A DNA stretch of 64,000 bases from Portulaca oleracea (taxonomy: Eukaryota; Streptophyta; Magnoliopsida; Caryophyllales; Portulacaceae), in the NCBI GenBank assembly GCA_029582165.1, contig CM055877.1, positions 34,102,249 to 34,166,248 of the forward strand. The letters run 5' to 3'. Made by a program: the position numbers and the translations under genes. Shown here one piece after another: positions 46,289 through 56,430 of the stretch. How positions within the stretch are numbered: the stretch's first letter is position 1; each line of letters starts with the position of its first letter. The notes beneath the pieces were generated by a model. That model made no database searches. It was not told the origin of the DNA and saw nothing but the letters and a program-made list of their open reading frames with translations.

Positions 46289-49200
46289 TATATATATATA
46301 TATATATATTAACGGTGCGGTTCCGGTTCCCCGCCGGTGTGAAAATTACAAACTGGAACCGCCCCGTTTAGCATCCGGTTTATCCAGATCGGTGCACCGG
46401 AAAAATGAACCGGTTCGGTGTTGCCCGTTTCCGGTTTTTTTTTGCCGGTTTACGGTTCGGTGAAGCGGTTCTGGTTTTTTTGAACACCCCTACCTCTGAT
46501 TGATAGTACTACTTCCGTTTATTTTAATAGTGGTACGGTGTCTTAGGCTATCAACAATGACATATTTTTTGGGGAGAATGGACGAGAGAGTGTAAATAAA
46601 AAAGAAAAATAAAAAAGGATGACATAGCAAGTATGCTCAGCCATTCTTGTACTGTTTTGGGAACGCAAGAGAGAGAAAGAGAGATGAAGAGACAAGGAGA
46701 GATAAAATATTAAATAGGAGAGAGAAAATATTAAATAAAACTGATTTTGTTTCATCTTTTTCTTTCTGATACTTTTTTAATAATTCTATATTACACATTC
46801 CTCATTCCATTCTTCAATCCATTCTTCACCATTAACAATACTCATTCTCCACTACCCATTAAAATAATATTAAACCTACTATTCATTTACTTGTGATTCT
46901 CCATTTCGGAGAATGCCATTGTGGATAGCCTTACGGTTAATATTTCATTTCCTTTCCTTCCCAACCTAGCCAACCTAACAAACATAATCTAAACCTAACA
47001 TTAAAATATTTGAAATGATTGGCAATCCACTTTTTTAATGTTAGGTTTAACAAATATTTGAAATGATTGATTAAAGATTGACATTGAAAATCTTAAATGA
47101 CATATAAAAAAGAACGGTTGGAGTAGTTAAGGTTTCTAACAAAGAGAAATATATACCTATAAATGACCACTTCATGTTCATATGTATGGTTTATATGTGT
47201 GGAAAAAAGTGGATTTATTTGAAATTAAAATAATATGATTTGAAATGATTGATTAAAGATTGACATTGAAAACTGTAAATAACATATAAAAAAAACTGAT
47301 GAAGTAGTTAAAGTTGCTGACAAAGAGAAATATATACCTATTAATGACCACTTCATGTTCATATGTATGGTACTTTTATCTATTTATTTATTTATTTAAT
47401 TAATTAAGCATTTCATTTAATTTCATTAATTCTATTTGTAAGGTAATATTCTTTTTTGTGTTTAGTGAAATGATTTTCCGATACATCGTCTCTAGGACGA
47501 TATAAAAGGAGTAACTTATCCATTTAAAATTGTATATAGAATATTTCATCATATGTACTTTATATATGATTTAGACTTCATTCATTTATACGGTTGATGC
47601 AGTGTAGTAATAGCACGACACGGTAGAATTTGAAAAAATGTAGTGAGTTGTGGTGAGAGTTGTGGTATGTGGAGTAGGTGAAGAGAGATAATATAAAGTA
47701 GAGGAGAAAAGTAAGTAAAAAGAAAAGTAAAAAGATATATTGGTAATAATTGTAGCGTGGTGTGGTGAAGTGTTGTAGAAATTAAAGAGTATGGTGCGAT
47801 GTGGTACCGCACCGCAAAAAGCAACCTACCGTATCAAAGAACGAAACCTAAAACTTTTTTAAAATAGTTTCAATCAATAAAATTATATTTCCTAGTGAAT
47901 TCCAAATTCTTATTATATATAACTAAAATAAATCTTATGTAATCTATCTGTCCTTATTGTCCATTTAACTGAATTTTTTGTCCCTAATTATTTGGCGCTT
48001 TTACATTTTCACTAACAATTTGATTAGTTTTGCCTTTAATATATAACTTTGAATCCAATAACTTAATAATAAGTAATGACATTTTTGTCATTATGAAGTA
48101 TTTCTACGAAAAATTTGTGTTTTATTGATTTCTTCACTCATTTTTAGCCCCTGTTCTTTTATGTGGTAGGTTGCAGTGCGGTACCACACTGCGCCGTACT
48201 CTTTAATGTTCCACCATACTTGACAACACTACATCACAATCGTTATTAATATATCTTTTCATTTCTCTCTCTCTCTTACTTTTCTCCTTTACTTTTCACA
48301 TTGTCTCTTTTAACCTACCTCACCTACCACAACTTTCACCATAACCCACCACTCCTTTTCAAATTACCACACTGCAACCAACCATATGAAAAAACGGGGC
48401 CTCAAAGTGGCAATTATAAAGGGACCAAGGAATTGGGGCAGTTATACTCTTATCTACCAAGAATCTCAGCCAACAGTTTGTTTACCTTCCACTCTATAAC
48501 TCGGAAAAAACAAACAAAAATTAGGAAAATCACAATTGTACTTGTTGGAAAAATTATACGTAAATAATACCTCCAAAAATATAATTAATCAACTTGATGA
48601 TTAAACGACAGTACAAATAGGAAATTAGGTTACATATAAACAACTTGTAACATCAATAAACGAAAAATATCACACAACTCAAATACTGAAATAAATAGTA
48701 TAAATATAGGAAATAGCCTGTTTGGGTCGAAGCGTGCGTGAAACACTGTTCTAAAGGGAGATACGTCTCTCCTGCACGAGATGAGATTGATAATTCAGCC
48801 TCCTCCCAGGATATGACAACCCTTGGACTCTTTCGGTGCATCAAAAAGAGTCCCGAACCCGCTACTTAACCCGATGCTCAAAAATAATAATTTTACTACT
48901 AAAAATTAATAGTAGTGATAATACACTGAAAATTTAATTTAATCAAAATCACAATAATAAGAAAAAGATTTGACGTCCAATGATACGCCAAGCAACTTGC
49001 TATATTATAGAAAATAAGATGAGGAATAGTGGAGTAAATGAATGTGAAATATAGTAGTGAGCATCCAAGTCATAGTACGTGAAAAGCAAGCCTCGAATTA
49101 CTGTGATAAAATGAGAGAAGGGATTGAAAGAATAGTAAAAGTATTAAAATCACAAAATAATCCAGCAATACGTAGAACCAAATTCAGAGGAAGATATTAC

Positions 49201-50667
49201 TACAGGCAATATAGGTTCTGTTTGGCAACCAGCTGGTAGCTGTTTGCTGATACCTATTTGGATTATCTATTTGACTTTGGATGTTTGGATTAGCTAATTG
49301 TAGAAAAAGTGTTTGGTAAAGTAGCTTTTTGTGAAAAGTAACATCAAAAAGCTTCACCAACTAGCTTTTTTAAAACTAGCTTATTGGATCCAAACAGCTA
49401 ATATAAAAAGTTACTTACCAAACACCTCAATTAGCTTTTTCACCTTAGTTAAAAAGCAAAAAGTTATCCAAAAAACTAAAACTTATCCAAATAGCTGGGT
49501 AACCAAACGACCCCATAATCATTGTGCCCCTAAATTTATCTCTTATTATTTTTCTTTTTTCTAATTTTTCAATTGGGTTCTACTAGTAAATTTAGTATAA
49601 GATATATTTATTTTAAGTAATATATAATAAGAATATAATAAAAATTTGAGTTTAAATAAGGGATATAATTTTTATTGATTGAGACTTTATTTTAGAAAGC
49701 TTAAATTATAGGTAAAATATATATAAATGAAAGTTCTACAACTTTAAATGGATAAGATACCTCTTAGGGTGCGTTTGGTAAGATTCCTAGGAAATTCACT
49801 GGAAAGTTTTCCATTGGAAATATTTCTCCGGGAAAAATTTTCCTTAACCTCCCACATGGGAAATTTTCCCTAGGAAAACTTTGCAAATGGTGGGCCTCTT
49901 GTAAAAACTTTCCCGAGGTCAATGTACAACCAAACATGGGGAAAGTAAGTCAACTTGAGAAAATTGATTATTTCCCCGAAGTTTTTGACTAAACAAACGC
50001 ACTCTTTTATATTGCCCTAAGGCAAAGCACAGAAAAAATGAAATTCTATTGTGACTTCTATATTATTTATTCATTGAAGGACTTATATGTAGCATTTTAT
50101 TATACAAGATTTTCACTTGTAAAGTGTTTTCTAGTCTTTTTTCCAAGACTTTTTGGACTCAATTTCTTAATAAATCAAAATACTTGTTGATGTAAGATTG
50201 CATGCCTCCATGTAAATCTTTCTAGACTTGACGTATGTAGAACCCACATTCAACATTGTTGGAGTCTAAAACGGGTCATGTATAACAAAGTGTAGAAATG
50301 TTTTGTTTAATATAAATTTTATGACTCCATATGTAAGTGTCACATGGGCAACTTAGATTTTAATTATTGTTTTCCAAGTAGCCTTTAAACATACAATTAT
50401 TATGCTAAGGATGAGACGGGGGATGGGAATGCAATGTAGGTACCCAATGGGTTTGGATGTGCGCTTGGAGCAATGCAACTAATCCTCTACATGATCTACT
50501 ACAAGAAGAAGCCTGAGGACCAAAAGAAGGGTGCCACAGCCCAAGATGTTGAACTGGGCCATGACAGACCAAAGACCGATGGACTTGAAAATGAAAAGGC
50601 CCAACAAGTGATCCAAGATACAAAGTCCAACACAGATCACCTCCAAAATGGACATGTCAAATTGTAA
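40347..50667 (+). CDS. SWEET1: SWEET1-type sugar transporter (six exons)
   Basis: Coding exons are 40,347-40,380, 40,520-40,556, 41,371-41,466, 42,046-42,325, 42,692-42,811 and 50,440-50,667. All five introns are GT...AG, and the joined frame gives 264 residues. Two MtN3/SWEET triple-helix bundles lie at roughly residues 6-90 and 127-210, joined by a linker helix. Residues reported as essential in Arabidopsis SWEET1 keep the same numbers: P23, P43, S54, Y57, G58, N73, G131, P145, P162, W176, G180, P191 and N192. The cytosolic tail, from [10 protein letters not shown], is polar and variable. Clade I members are hexose uniporters in the plasma membrane or ER, moving glucose down its gradient. 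The last intron is 7,628 bp and full of MITEs; the others are 139-814 bp. I consider it intact and probably expressed. Assignment to SWEET1 rather than another clade I member is by sequence resemblance. Confidence 0.93.
40718..41006. mobile_element. hAT-type MITE in SWEET1 intron 2
   Basis: The termini TAGAGCTCGCAAAATTTT and (inverted) TAGCGCTGGCAAAAATCC lie between perfect 8-bp duplications GATTTGAA (40,710-40,717 and 41,007-41,014). The length is 289 bp, and the interior is rich in TCCGACCCG and CCGGGT. It contains no gene. Confidence 0.9.
41754..41905. repeat. Decayed hAT MITE in SWEET1 intron 3
   Basis: TGGAGCACACAAAATTTTT followed by CCCAACCCGAATATCTC parallels the left end of the element at 40,718, with the same following segments in order. 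The right terminus is unclear. Confidence 0.45.
44091..44350. repeat. Direct repeat inside intron 5
   Basis: The block GCTAAC(T/C)TCA(C/G)AAAATAT, CATGGTAAACTTACTT, GTCA.(G/A)TTTACA(A/T)ATGCC(C/T)CTATG occurs at about 44,150-44,212 and 44,285-44,347, spaced 135 bases. Confidence 0.65.
44704..45375. repeat. Two adjacent related MITE-like copies
   Basis: Segments such as GTTAATAAAGTTTGAATATT, GATTAAAATAAT and AACTCAACTAAA occur in the same order in 44,704-45,025 and 45,026-45,375. TTGTTCTTTGG at the left and AGGAGAACAGGG at the junction look like inverted ends. A fragment of the same family lies near 46,935-47,000 in the other orientation. Confidence 0.5.
45453..45733. mobile_element. Stowaway-type MITE in intron 5
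   Basis: The termini CTACCTCCGTCCCAAATTA and (inverted) CTCCCTCCGTCCCAAAATA lie between TA dinucleotides (45,451-45,452 and 45,734-45,735). The length is 281 bp. Confidence 0.9.
45897..46492. mobile_element. hAT-like MITE with an AT microsatellite
   Basis: The termini TAGGGGTGTTCA and TGAACACCCCTA match perfectly. The interior is rich in CGGTGCGGTTCGG-like words in both orientations, so it could fold back on itself. An (AT)n run lies at about 46,240-46,310. The 8-bp flanks do not match well, so the target duplication has decayed. Confidence 0.75.
46546..46930. mobile_element. Tourist-type (PIF/Harbinger) MITE in intron 5
   Basis: The termini GGCTATCAACAATGACAT and (inverted) GGCTATCCACAATGGCAT are flanked by TTA at 46,543-46,545 and 46,931-46,933. 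The length is 385 bp. Confidence 0.85.
47053..47372. repeat. Direct repeat of about 135 bp
   Basis: GATTGATTAAAGATTGACAT, AACAAAGAGAAATATATACC-like and GACCACTTCATGTTCATATG segments occur in order at about 47,066-47,190 and 47,247-47,370, about 182 bases apart. Confidence 0.75.
47573..47848 (-). mobile_element. MITE copy, inverted relative to 48,147
   Basis: Matching segments run in reverse order to 48,147-48,401: GTGTAGTAA...GAATTTGAAAA, GGAGAAAAGTAAG, AAAGATATATT, TTAAAGAGTA and GTGGTACCGCAC. The ends, starting CGGTTGATGCAGTG and finishing GCAACCTACCG, are imperfect inverted repeats. Confidence 0.7.
48147..48401 (+). mobile_element. MITE, partner of the copy at 47,573
   Basis: The termini GCCCCTGTTCTTTTATG and (inverted) GCCCCGTTTTTTCATATG, each followed by GGT(A/T)GGTTGCAGTG, define a 255-bp element. 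The target duplication was not resolved. Confidence 0.75.
48715..48880. other. GC-richer island in intron 5, unidentified
   Basis: It stands out from AT-rich surroundings and contains GGGTCGAAGCGTGCGTGAAA, AGATACGTCTCTCCTGCACG and GAGTCCCGAACCCGC. The minus strand has a 63-codon frame that I do not recognise. It may be a fragment of an LTR or a captured exon. Confidence 0.3.
49214..49514. mobile_element. MITE with GTTTGG termini
   Basis: GGTTCTGTTTGGCAACCAGCT at the left and, inverted, GGGGTCGTTTGGTTACCCAGCT-type sequence at the right form the inverted ends. The interior has many AAGTTA/TAGCTTTTT words in both orientations. The flanks share only ATA. Confidence 0.7.
49767..50004. mobile_element. 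MITE with GTGCGTTTGG termini
   Basis: GGGTGCGTTTGGTAA at the left and (inverted) GAGTGCGTTTGTTTAGTCAA at the right define a 238-bp element. The interior is rich in GGAAA/TTTCC words. TTA precedes it and TTT follows. Confidence 0.75.
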
Positions 50668-50943
50668 TAGGTACTTTGTTTCCCATTATTTGTCTTGTGG
50701 AGTGGCAAAGAGCCATTTAACAGTCACAAATATCTCTACCAAGGGATGTGCATAACCAAGTCATTGATACTCAATTTAGGTTATTATGGTTATTTTGTCT
50801 TTTGGGTCTGTCGTACGTTGTATTGTGGTCATTATGGATATCTAGTTGCTAGTTGTGTGATGTATGCCATCGCCCATCGGATGATGATATTACCCTAATT
50901 TATATTTTGCAAGAAAGCTTTGAGCTATATAAGTATTTCTAAT
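50668..50943 (+). other. SWEET1 3' flank, probable 3' UTR
   Basis: This directly follows the stop codon and is AT-rich with several T-rich stretches. No single polyadenylation site can be fixed by eye. It ends at the hAT MITE duplication at 50,936. Confidence 0.5.
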
Positions 50944-51108
50944 CAGTGGCGAATCTAGGTTTCTGATTAGGGTTGACCAATACACTATTATATTCATCCA
51001 ATTCACATAAAAGCCATAATTTTTATCACAAATTATACTGAATTATTAATTTTTTTAATGTTACTGGTTACCATAACCACCCATACCTATGCCTGGAATC
51101 CACCCATG
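50944..51108. mobile_element. hAT-type MITE 3' of SWEET1
   Basis: The termini CAGTGGCGAATCTAGG and (inverted) CATGGGTGGATTCCAGG are flanked by TTTCTAAT (50,936-50,943) and TTTGTAAT (51,109-51,116), an 8-bp duplication with one mismatch. The length is 165 bp. Confidence 0.82.
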
Positions 51109-51249
51109 TTTGTAATAGTGGGGATATCGATAGACATCTATATATTTTTATGATGCAATAAGTGATAGGCCTAGCTAGAGCCATAGTTATTATTTTCGCT
51201 ACAAGGGAAACTAGTTGAATGGGGCTATGTTACCCCCACAGTATCCGCA

Positions 51250-51433
51250 TGTAAGAGATCATTAACCTGATAGAGGATCATTGTATATTAGTAAAAAACC
51301 TTTTGAGAATAATTGTATTTATGATAACCCTATGGTACCTATGTATGCCTTTGCAATATAAATAGACAAGCAGACCCAGGGCTCTTATCATTTGAGCCTC
51401 TTTTACATAATATTGTTACATGGTATCAGAGCA
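51250..51433 (+). repeat. Copia-like LTR end with primer-binding site
   Basis: TGGTATCAGAGCA at 51,421-51,433 is an initiator tRNA-Met primer site on the plus strand. It directly follows ATTGTTACA, a good LTR end. A TATA-like CAATATAAATAGAC lies at about 51,355. A possible LTR start is TGTAAGAGATC at 51,250, giving a short LTR of about 170 bp. No gag follows, so only the 5' end of the element remains. Confidence 0.55.
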
Positions 51434-52423
51434 CAGTCGATCTCTGAAAACCTTAAGAGTATTATTATCAAATTTATTCTTCATCTTCTCTTGAATAATT
51501 ACCATTATAATATAATTATTTTAAAAAAAGGAAAATTCACTTGGAGCACACACAGTACGCAACCAACAGTGCGCAGCAACCCAACCACGACGGAACCCGG
51601 GCACTCAATTCACGACGGAACCCTAGTCACCGCAGTTCGCCATTGTTCACCGCCTTTCGCTGCCGCCGTCGCCTGCGCACCCTCTCTCTGATCACCGTCG
51701 CAGCAGCCCCAGCCACGATTTAGCTTTGGCTGAAAGGCTAGATTTGTTAAGTGGTTTACAAATCAGTTTGCTTCATTGTTACAATGGGAGATAGATTATA
51801 TTGTCACTTGCACTGCTTGATTACTAACCTTTGTTCAAAACTCACCATATTTGGTCCTCTAAGCGTGGAGATCGATTATAAGTTAGGAATCCATCTTGAC
51901 GCACAGTTTGCTCTCACCCCTAGCTCCTTAGGCGCAATTTGTAAACCTTGAAGAGTCACTTCCGGTTATGCCTTTGTTGTCGAGCACGCCCGGAATGGTT
52001 CAGTAAAGCCTTTGATCCACCCTTCATGCTCGATTAAATAGAAGAGCACAACTTGTTGCTAGTCTAAGATTCTCTTTTGAAGATCCATCAACTGAGAGCA
52101 TTTCCCTTCCAAGAGTCAAGATTTGGCAATTTGAATTTCTTCTAACCTTCTCGATTTGCTTTTGAACCTCTTCACCTTTTCCTTTTGGCAAGCCACCTTA
52201 ATCTTTCCAAACATGGAAGTGATGAAACCTCCCTTATTGCAGGGTATATGCATTCTTTCTAAAATGTGCAGTGCTTCCTCTATATCTAGAGGTACCAAAG
52301 AGTGACAGCTACCTTCATGGACCAATTTAGGTTTGCATCTTCATCTTTGATATTTTCCATTATCCCATGTAACATCCCTGACTTTTGGGATGATTACATA
52401 AAACACATTTTACAATGTACAAT
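51434..52423. other. Leader of the Copia fragment, then unassigned sequence
   Basis: A GC-rich stretch at 51,541-51,720 with repeated ACGACGGAACCC follows an AT-rich leader. The rest has short frames only (for example a 69-codon frame at 52,116-52,325 on the minus strand, Lys/Arg-rich at its end) that I cannot assign. TGTAACATCCCTGAC near 52,369 resembles an LTR start. Confidence 0.35.
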
Positions 52424-52428
52424 AATCT

Positions 52429-53411
52429 TGAAAGAACCCTAGAGGGGGGGTGCATAGGGTTATGAAAATTTTCGCACAAATGCTCATTGGTAAAGGACGT
52501 TAGGGTCTTAATCTTTTTAGATTAAGATTTAACTTCATATAAACCAAAGCAAACTTGAAATAAAAGGCAATAATAAGATAACTGAATAACCTCCTTTATT
52601 TCATTGGAACCGAATGCAAACTGAATTGCCTAAGGTAAACGTCCTTAGGGCTACAGTCGAACAAAGAAACTTCGAACCAAATTTCTAGGTAAACACACAC
52701 ACCAAGCACAAATTTGGTGTAAGCTCTAATCGAACCTAAGTCCGTCTAGGATTCGAGTACAATCACTCAAATCAAAACCTAAGTCCGTTAAGGAATTGAT
52801 TCACACATACTCTCACAAAGAACACAACTTTCTTTGTAGAGAAAGATTTAAAAAACAAAGCACTCTTTGTTTTTGTATCACCCGATTACTTCCATGGAAT
52901 CGTTGGTTTGCTTCGAATCCCAAGTCATCAATTTATAGGATCATTGTCTTCAATCGAATAGAGTCGTTGAGATTTGATTATGGCCGGATTCCTTCCTTCT
53001 TCGTGCTTCCAATTTCGCTCCAAATTTCTTTCCTTTTTGTGAGATTCCTGGAACTTGAAATCTTATTTTCTTTCCAATCTCTTGAACGATTGTTTCCTAC
53101 AATTTACATAGTTGCAATCGAATTAGTCTGGTTAGAAAAAGGATAAAGAAAACTTATAATCTTGTTTCCAGAAAACTTCCCTATTTTATGCTCTTATTTG
53201 TCTTTCACGAAACAACTTCTCGCCTGGAGTGAACGTCCTTATGATGCCTTGAGTGAACGCCCTTATGATGCCCTAGATGAATGTCCTTATGCCTTCTTTG
53301 AGATTTCTTTCCTTATGCATCATATCTTTTCTGGCTATTCGAATTTTGGCCTTCATTCAAAATTGATCTAGTCGCCAAGGTCCTTGCCAACGTCTTTGAG
53401 GGGTTCTAACA
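52429..53411 (-). repeat. 3' LTR of the gag-only element (983 bp)
   Basis: This is the full-length copy. It contains AAGGAC/GTCCTT words several times and is followed on its right by a pyrimidine tract (ATCTTCCTCTTTTT), the polypurine tract of the minus strand. Confidence 0.88.
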
Positions 53412-53755
53412 ATCTTCCTCTTTTTGATGAAAGGAAAAATTCAATTACATCACTTCTCCCCCTTTTTGACTTTTATCAAAAAGTCTAGAGAGCTCCCCCT
53501 TAATACTGTAACCATCTCTAATAATCTGCAAGACTCAATAAACTTGTTAGTCCTAAGAGAGGGTGCTCCCCTCAATATGTGCCATAAAACTAATCAATAA
53601 CACTACTATTTGAGTAGATCCATTTGTCAAGGTCCTTGATCCTAGGTCTGACAAGGTCCTTGAGGGGTTCTTATTGCTGATAAGTAATGTCCTTGAGTGC
53701 TCCAAGCTTCCTTAAGCATCCACTCTCTTGGATGCTAAATATACCTGCAAAAACT

Positions 53756-55385
53756 TTAGACACCTTTCCTCAAGCCATAATTGACATTACATTTAGGTTC
53801 TTGACTACTAGTAACAACCATGTTAGGAGGTCTTGTTCCTTTTGAAACCCAAACTTGTACAATTTTAGAACGATAATGGTTGAAGTAGTGAGATTTACCA
53901 TATTTGCTTTTGGGAAGAGATGAATGAGCTTGATATCTTGTCCCAAGATAGTTGTGTCGTTCTTGGTGCCATGAGTGAAATCTATGGCCTTGGTACTGCT
54001 CATTAAGGTCCTTGTGTTGTCCTTGGTGCCTAGTTTTGATAGCTTGTCTTTGCGAGACAGAATGTCCTTGAGGACAGTTTCGCTCCTTAACAGGGGATGA
54101 ACTTTCATACCATTTTCCAAGGTTTTCTTGTTGCTTGGTTGCCTCAGCCAGAGACTTGTGACAATCAACAAGGTTGGCCTTGAGGTCTAGTATTTCAGCT
54201 CTGAGAATTTCGACCCTGGAGGTAAGCCCTTCACATAATTTCTCCAATTTCTCATTGGACTCTTTCAGGCTTTTGTTGGTTTCTTTTAGTGACCTAATCT
54301 TGTTTAAATGTTTGGTCTCCCTTCCAGCAAACTTTAAAAGGCATTTTCCCAAGTACTTTTTAGGATAAGTGAGGAGATCATCAAATGTTACCTCCCTGGA
54401 TTCATCCTCGTCTTTGTTCTGGGAGTCATCATTGGCTGCACCAACTTCCTCTATGTCGCTGGTGTCTTTTCTCATGATGCAATGACTAGTAGTCTCCTCA
54501 TCATCACTCCAAGTGGCCATCAGGGCCATGCGATTTCTCTGTTCTTTGTTCTTTCCGTGGTACGGACAGTCCTTGATCAAGTGATCTGGGTCACCACAAA
54601 AAAAAAAAAAAAAAAAAAAGAGAGTGAGTTAGTTAGTTAGTTCTATTATTTGATGAGTCATTATCTCTTTGGTTGATACGTTTGGATGAAGGTCCTCTGG
54701 AGGTATGACTTTTCTTACACGATTTATTGAGTTCCTTGGCCATCAAGGCCAAGATCCGGTCCTTATCATTGTTGTTAGGACCATACATGTGCTTACGGGC
54801 TACTTCTTCCTTTTCATTTTGCTCTTCCTAGAGACGCATTTCGTGAGCAAGAAGCTTTCTAATGAGGTCATCTAATTGGAGAGTTTCAATATCGTGAACT
54901 TCCTCTATTATAGTGACCTTTGATTCAAATTTCTTTCTTGGAAGACATCTGGGGACCTTGTGAACTTTTTCTTCATTAAGTAGGTTTTCCCCAAGGACTT
55001 CAGATTATTGACTATGACATTGAATCGTTTGTACATGTCCTTGATGGATTCTCCATTCTTCATTTTGAAGGATTCATAGTGCTTGACATAAATGTCAAGC
55101 CTTATTTTTTTAACTTGGCTCGTTCCTTCATATGTGGTCACTAAGGTATCCACACCTGTTTAGTTGTATCACAACCAGAGACAAATTCAAACTCATTAGA
55201 ATCAAGTCCATAGTAAAGGATATGTAAAGCTTTAACATTTTTATCCGCCTTTTCTGCTTCCCTTGTTGTATATTTGGATCTATCTTTGGTTTCGTAACTT
55301 CTTTTTCTGTGATCATGGGGAAAAAGTCTCCATTCTCAATTTTGTCCCAAAGGTCATAGTCTTGATCCATGATGAATGTCTTCAT
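53756..55385 (-). pseudogene. Sirevirus-type gag remnant
   Basis: From the right, MKTFIMDQDYDLWDKIENGD and TTYEGTSQVKKIRLDIYVKH...DMYKRFNVIVNNLKSLGKTY are Copia gag blocks in different frames. The zinc knuckle is reduced to CGDPDHLIKDCPYHGK-like sequence at about 54,550-54,600, preceded by a 20-base T/A homopolymer at 54,598-54,620 that breaks the frame. A long coiled coil follows (LKETNKSLKESNEKLEKL, then LTSRVEILRAEILDLK) and the frame ends at 53,756. Protease and everything after it are missing, so a large deletion joins gag to the 3' non-coding region. Confidence 0.82.
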
Positions 55386-55516
55386 ACACTTCTTCTAGTG
55401 TGCAAAGTTTGATCCTCTAAATAATGGGGGACTGTCTAAGCAACTTCCTTGTCCTATATAACCATCTTCGATCCCATCCATGATCTTTTCCACAGAGCGG
55501 TTAGTCTCTTCTTAAG

Positions 55517-55535
55517 TGGACCTGCTCTAATACCA
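55517..55535 (-). promoter_or_regulatory. Primer-binding site of the gag-only element
   Basis: The minus strand reads TGGTATTAGAGCAGGTCCA, close to the tRNA-Met primer site, with a C-to-T change at position seven like the site at 1715. Confidence 0.75.
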
Positions 55536-55537
55536 AT

Positions 55538-56425
55538 TGAAAGAACCCTAGAGGGGGGTGCATAGGGTTATGAAATAAGGGGCAATAATAAGATAACTAA
55601 ATAACCTCCTTTATTTCATTGGAAAATAATGCAAACTGAATTGCCTAAGGTAAACGTCCTTAGGGTTACAGTCGAACAAAGAAACTGCGAACCAGATTTC
55701 TGGGTAAACACACACACCAAGCACAAATTTGGTGTAAGCTCTAATCGAACCTAAGTCCATCTACGATTTGATTACAATCACTCAAATCAAAACCTAAGTT
55801 CGTTAAGGAATTGATTCATATAAATTCTCACAAAGAACACAACTTTCTTCGTAGAGAAAGATTTCAAAAACAAAGCACTCTCTGTTTTTGTATCACCCGA
55901 TTACTTCCATTGAATCGTTGATTTGCTTCGAATCCAAAGTCATCAATTTATAGGATCATTGTCTCCAATCGAATAGAGTCGTTGAGATTTGATTTTGGCA
56001 AGATTCCTTCCTTCTTCGTGCTTCCAATTTTGCTCCAAATTTCTTTCCTATTTGTGAGATTCCCGGAACTTGAAATCTTATTTTCTTTCCAATCTCTTGA
56101 GCGATTGTTTCCTACAATTCACATAGTTGCAATCGAATTAGTCTGGTTAGAAAAAGGATAAAGAAAATAGATAATCTTGTTTCCAGAAAACTTCCCTGTT
56201 TTCTGCTCTTATTTGTCTTTTACGACAGAGCTTCTCGCCTGGGGTGAACGTCCTTATGATTCCTTGAGTGAACATCCTTATGATGACCTAGGTGAATGTC
56301 CTTTTGCCTTCTTTGAGATTTCTTTCCTTGTGCATCATATCTTTTATGGCGATTCGAATTTTGGCTTTCATTCAAAACTGATCCAGTGCCAAGGTCCTTG
56401 TCAACGTCCTTGAGGGGTTCTAACA
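55538..56425 (-). repeat. 5' LTR of the gag-only element (888 bp)
   Basis: It matches the other LTR except for a 95-bp deletion after GGTTATGAAA, with a TGAAA microhomology at the break points. Confidence 0.88.
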
Positions 56426-56430
56426 AACCT

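Larger units (their letters stand above)
42812..50439 (+). other. SWEET1 intron 5, transposon-filled
   Basis: The donor is CT|GTAAGT at 42,812 and the acceptor TGTAG|GTACCC at 50,440. SWEET introns are usually much shorter. The extra length comes from at least seven MITE-type insertions and several duplicated segments, listed separately. About 42,900-44,050 is AT-rich with no clear element except a small foldback (about 43,515-43,572). Confidence 0.85.
52429..56425 (-). mobile_element. Gag-only Sirevirus relative, internally deleted
   Basis: LTRs at 52,429-53,411 and 55,538-56,425 start TGAAAGAACCCTAGAGGGG and end GGGGTTCTAACA. The interior is only 2.1 kb and codes for gag remnants, with no integrase, reverse transcriptase or RNase H. 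The target duplications AATCT (52,424-52,428) and AACCT (56,426-56,430) differ by one transition. The LTR start is the same as in the Sirevirus at 16,897, but most of the LTR differs, so it is a related family. It could move only with enzymes from another element. Confidence 0.88.

Noticed and set aside
48653..48844. 63-codon minus-strand frame in intron 5
   Set aside because: It has no recognisable family and extends into AT-rich sequence; kept only as an unexplained GC-rich island.
54598..54620. A-run as a retrogene poly-A tail
   Set aside because: It lies inside the gag remnant of an LTR element between matching zinc-knuckle parts, so it is a homopolymer expansion.
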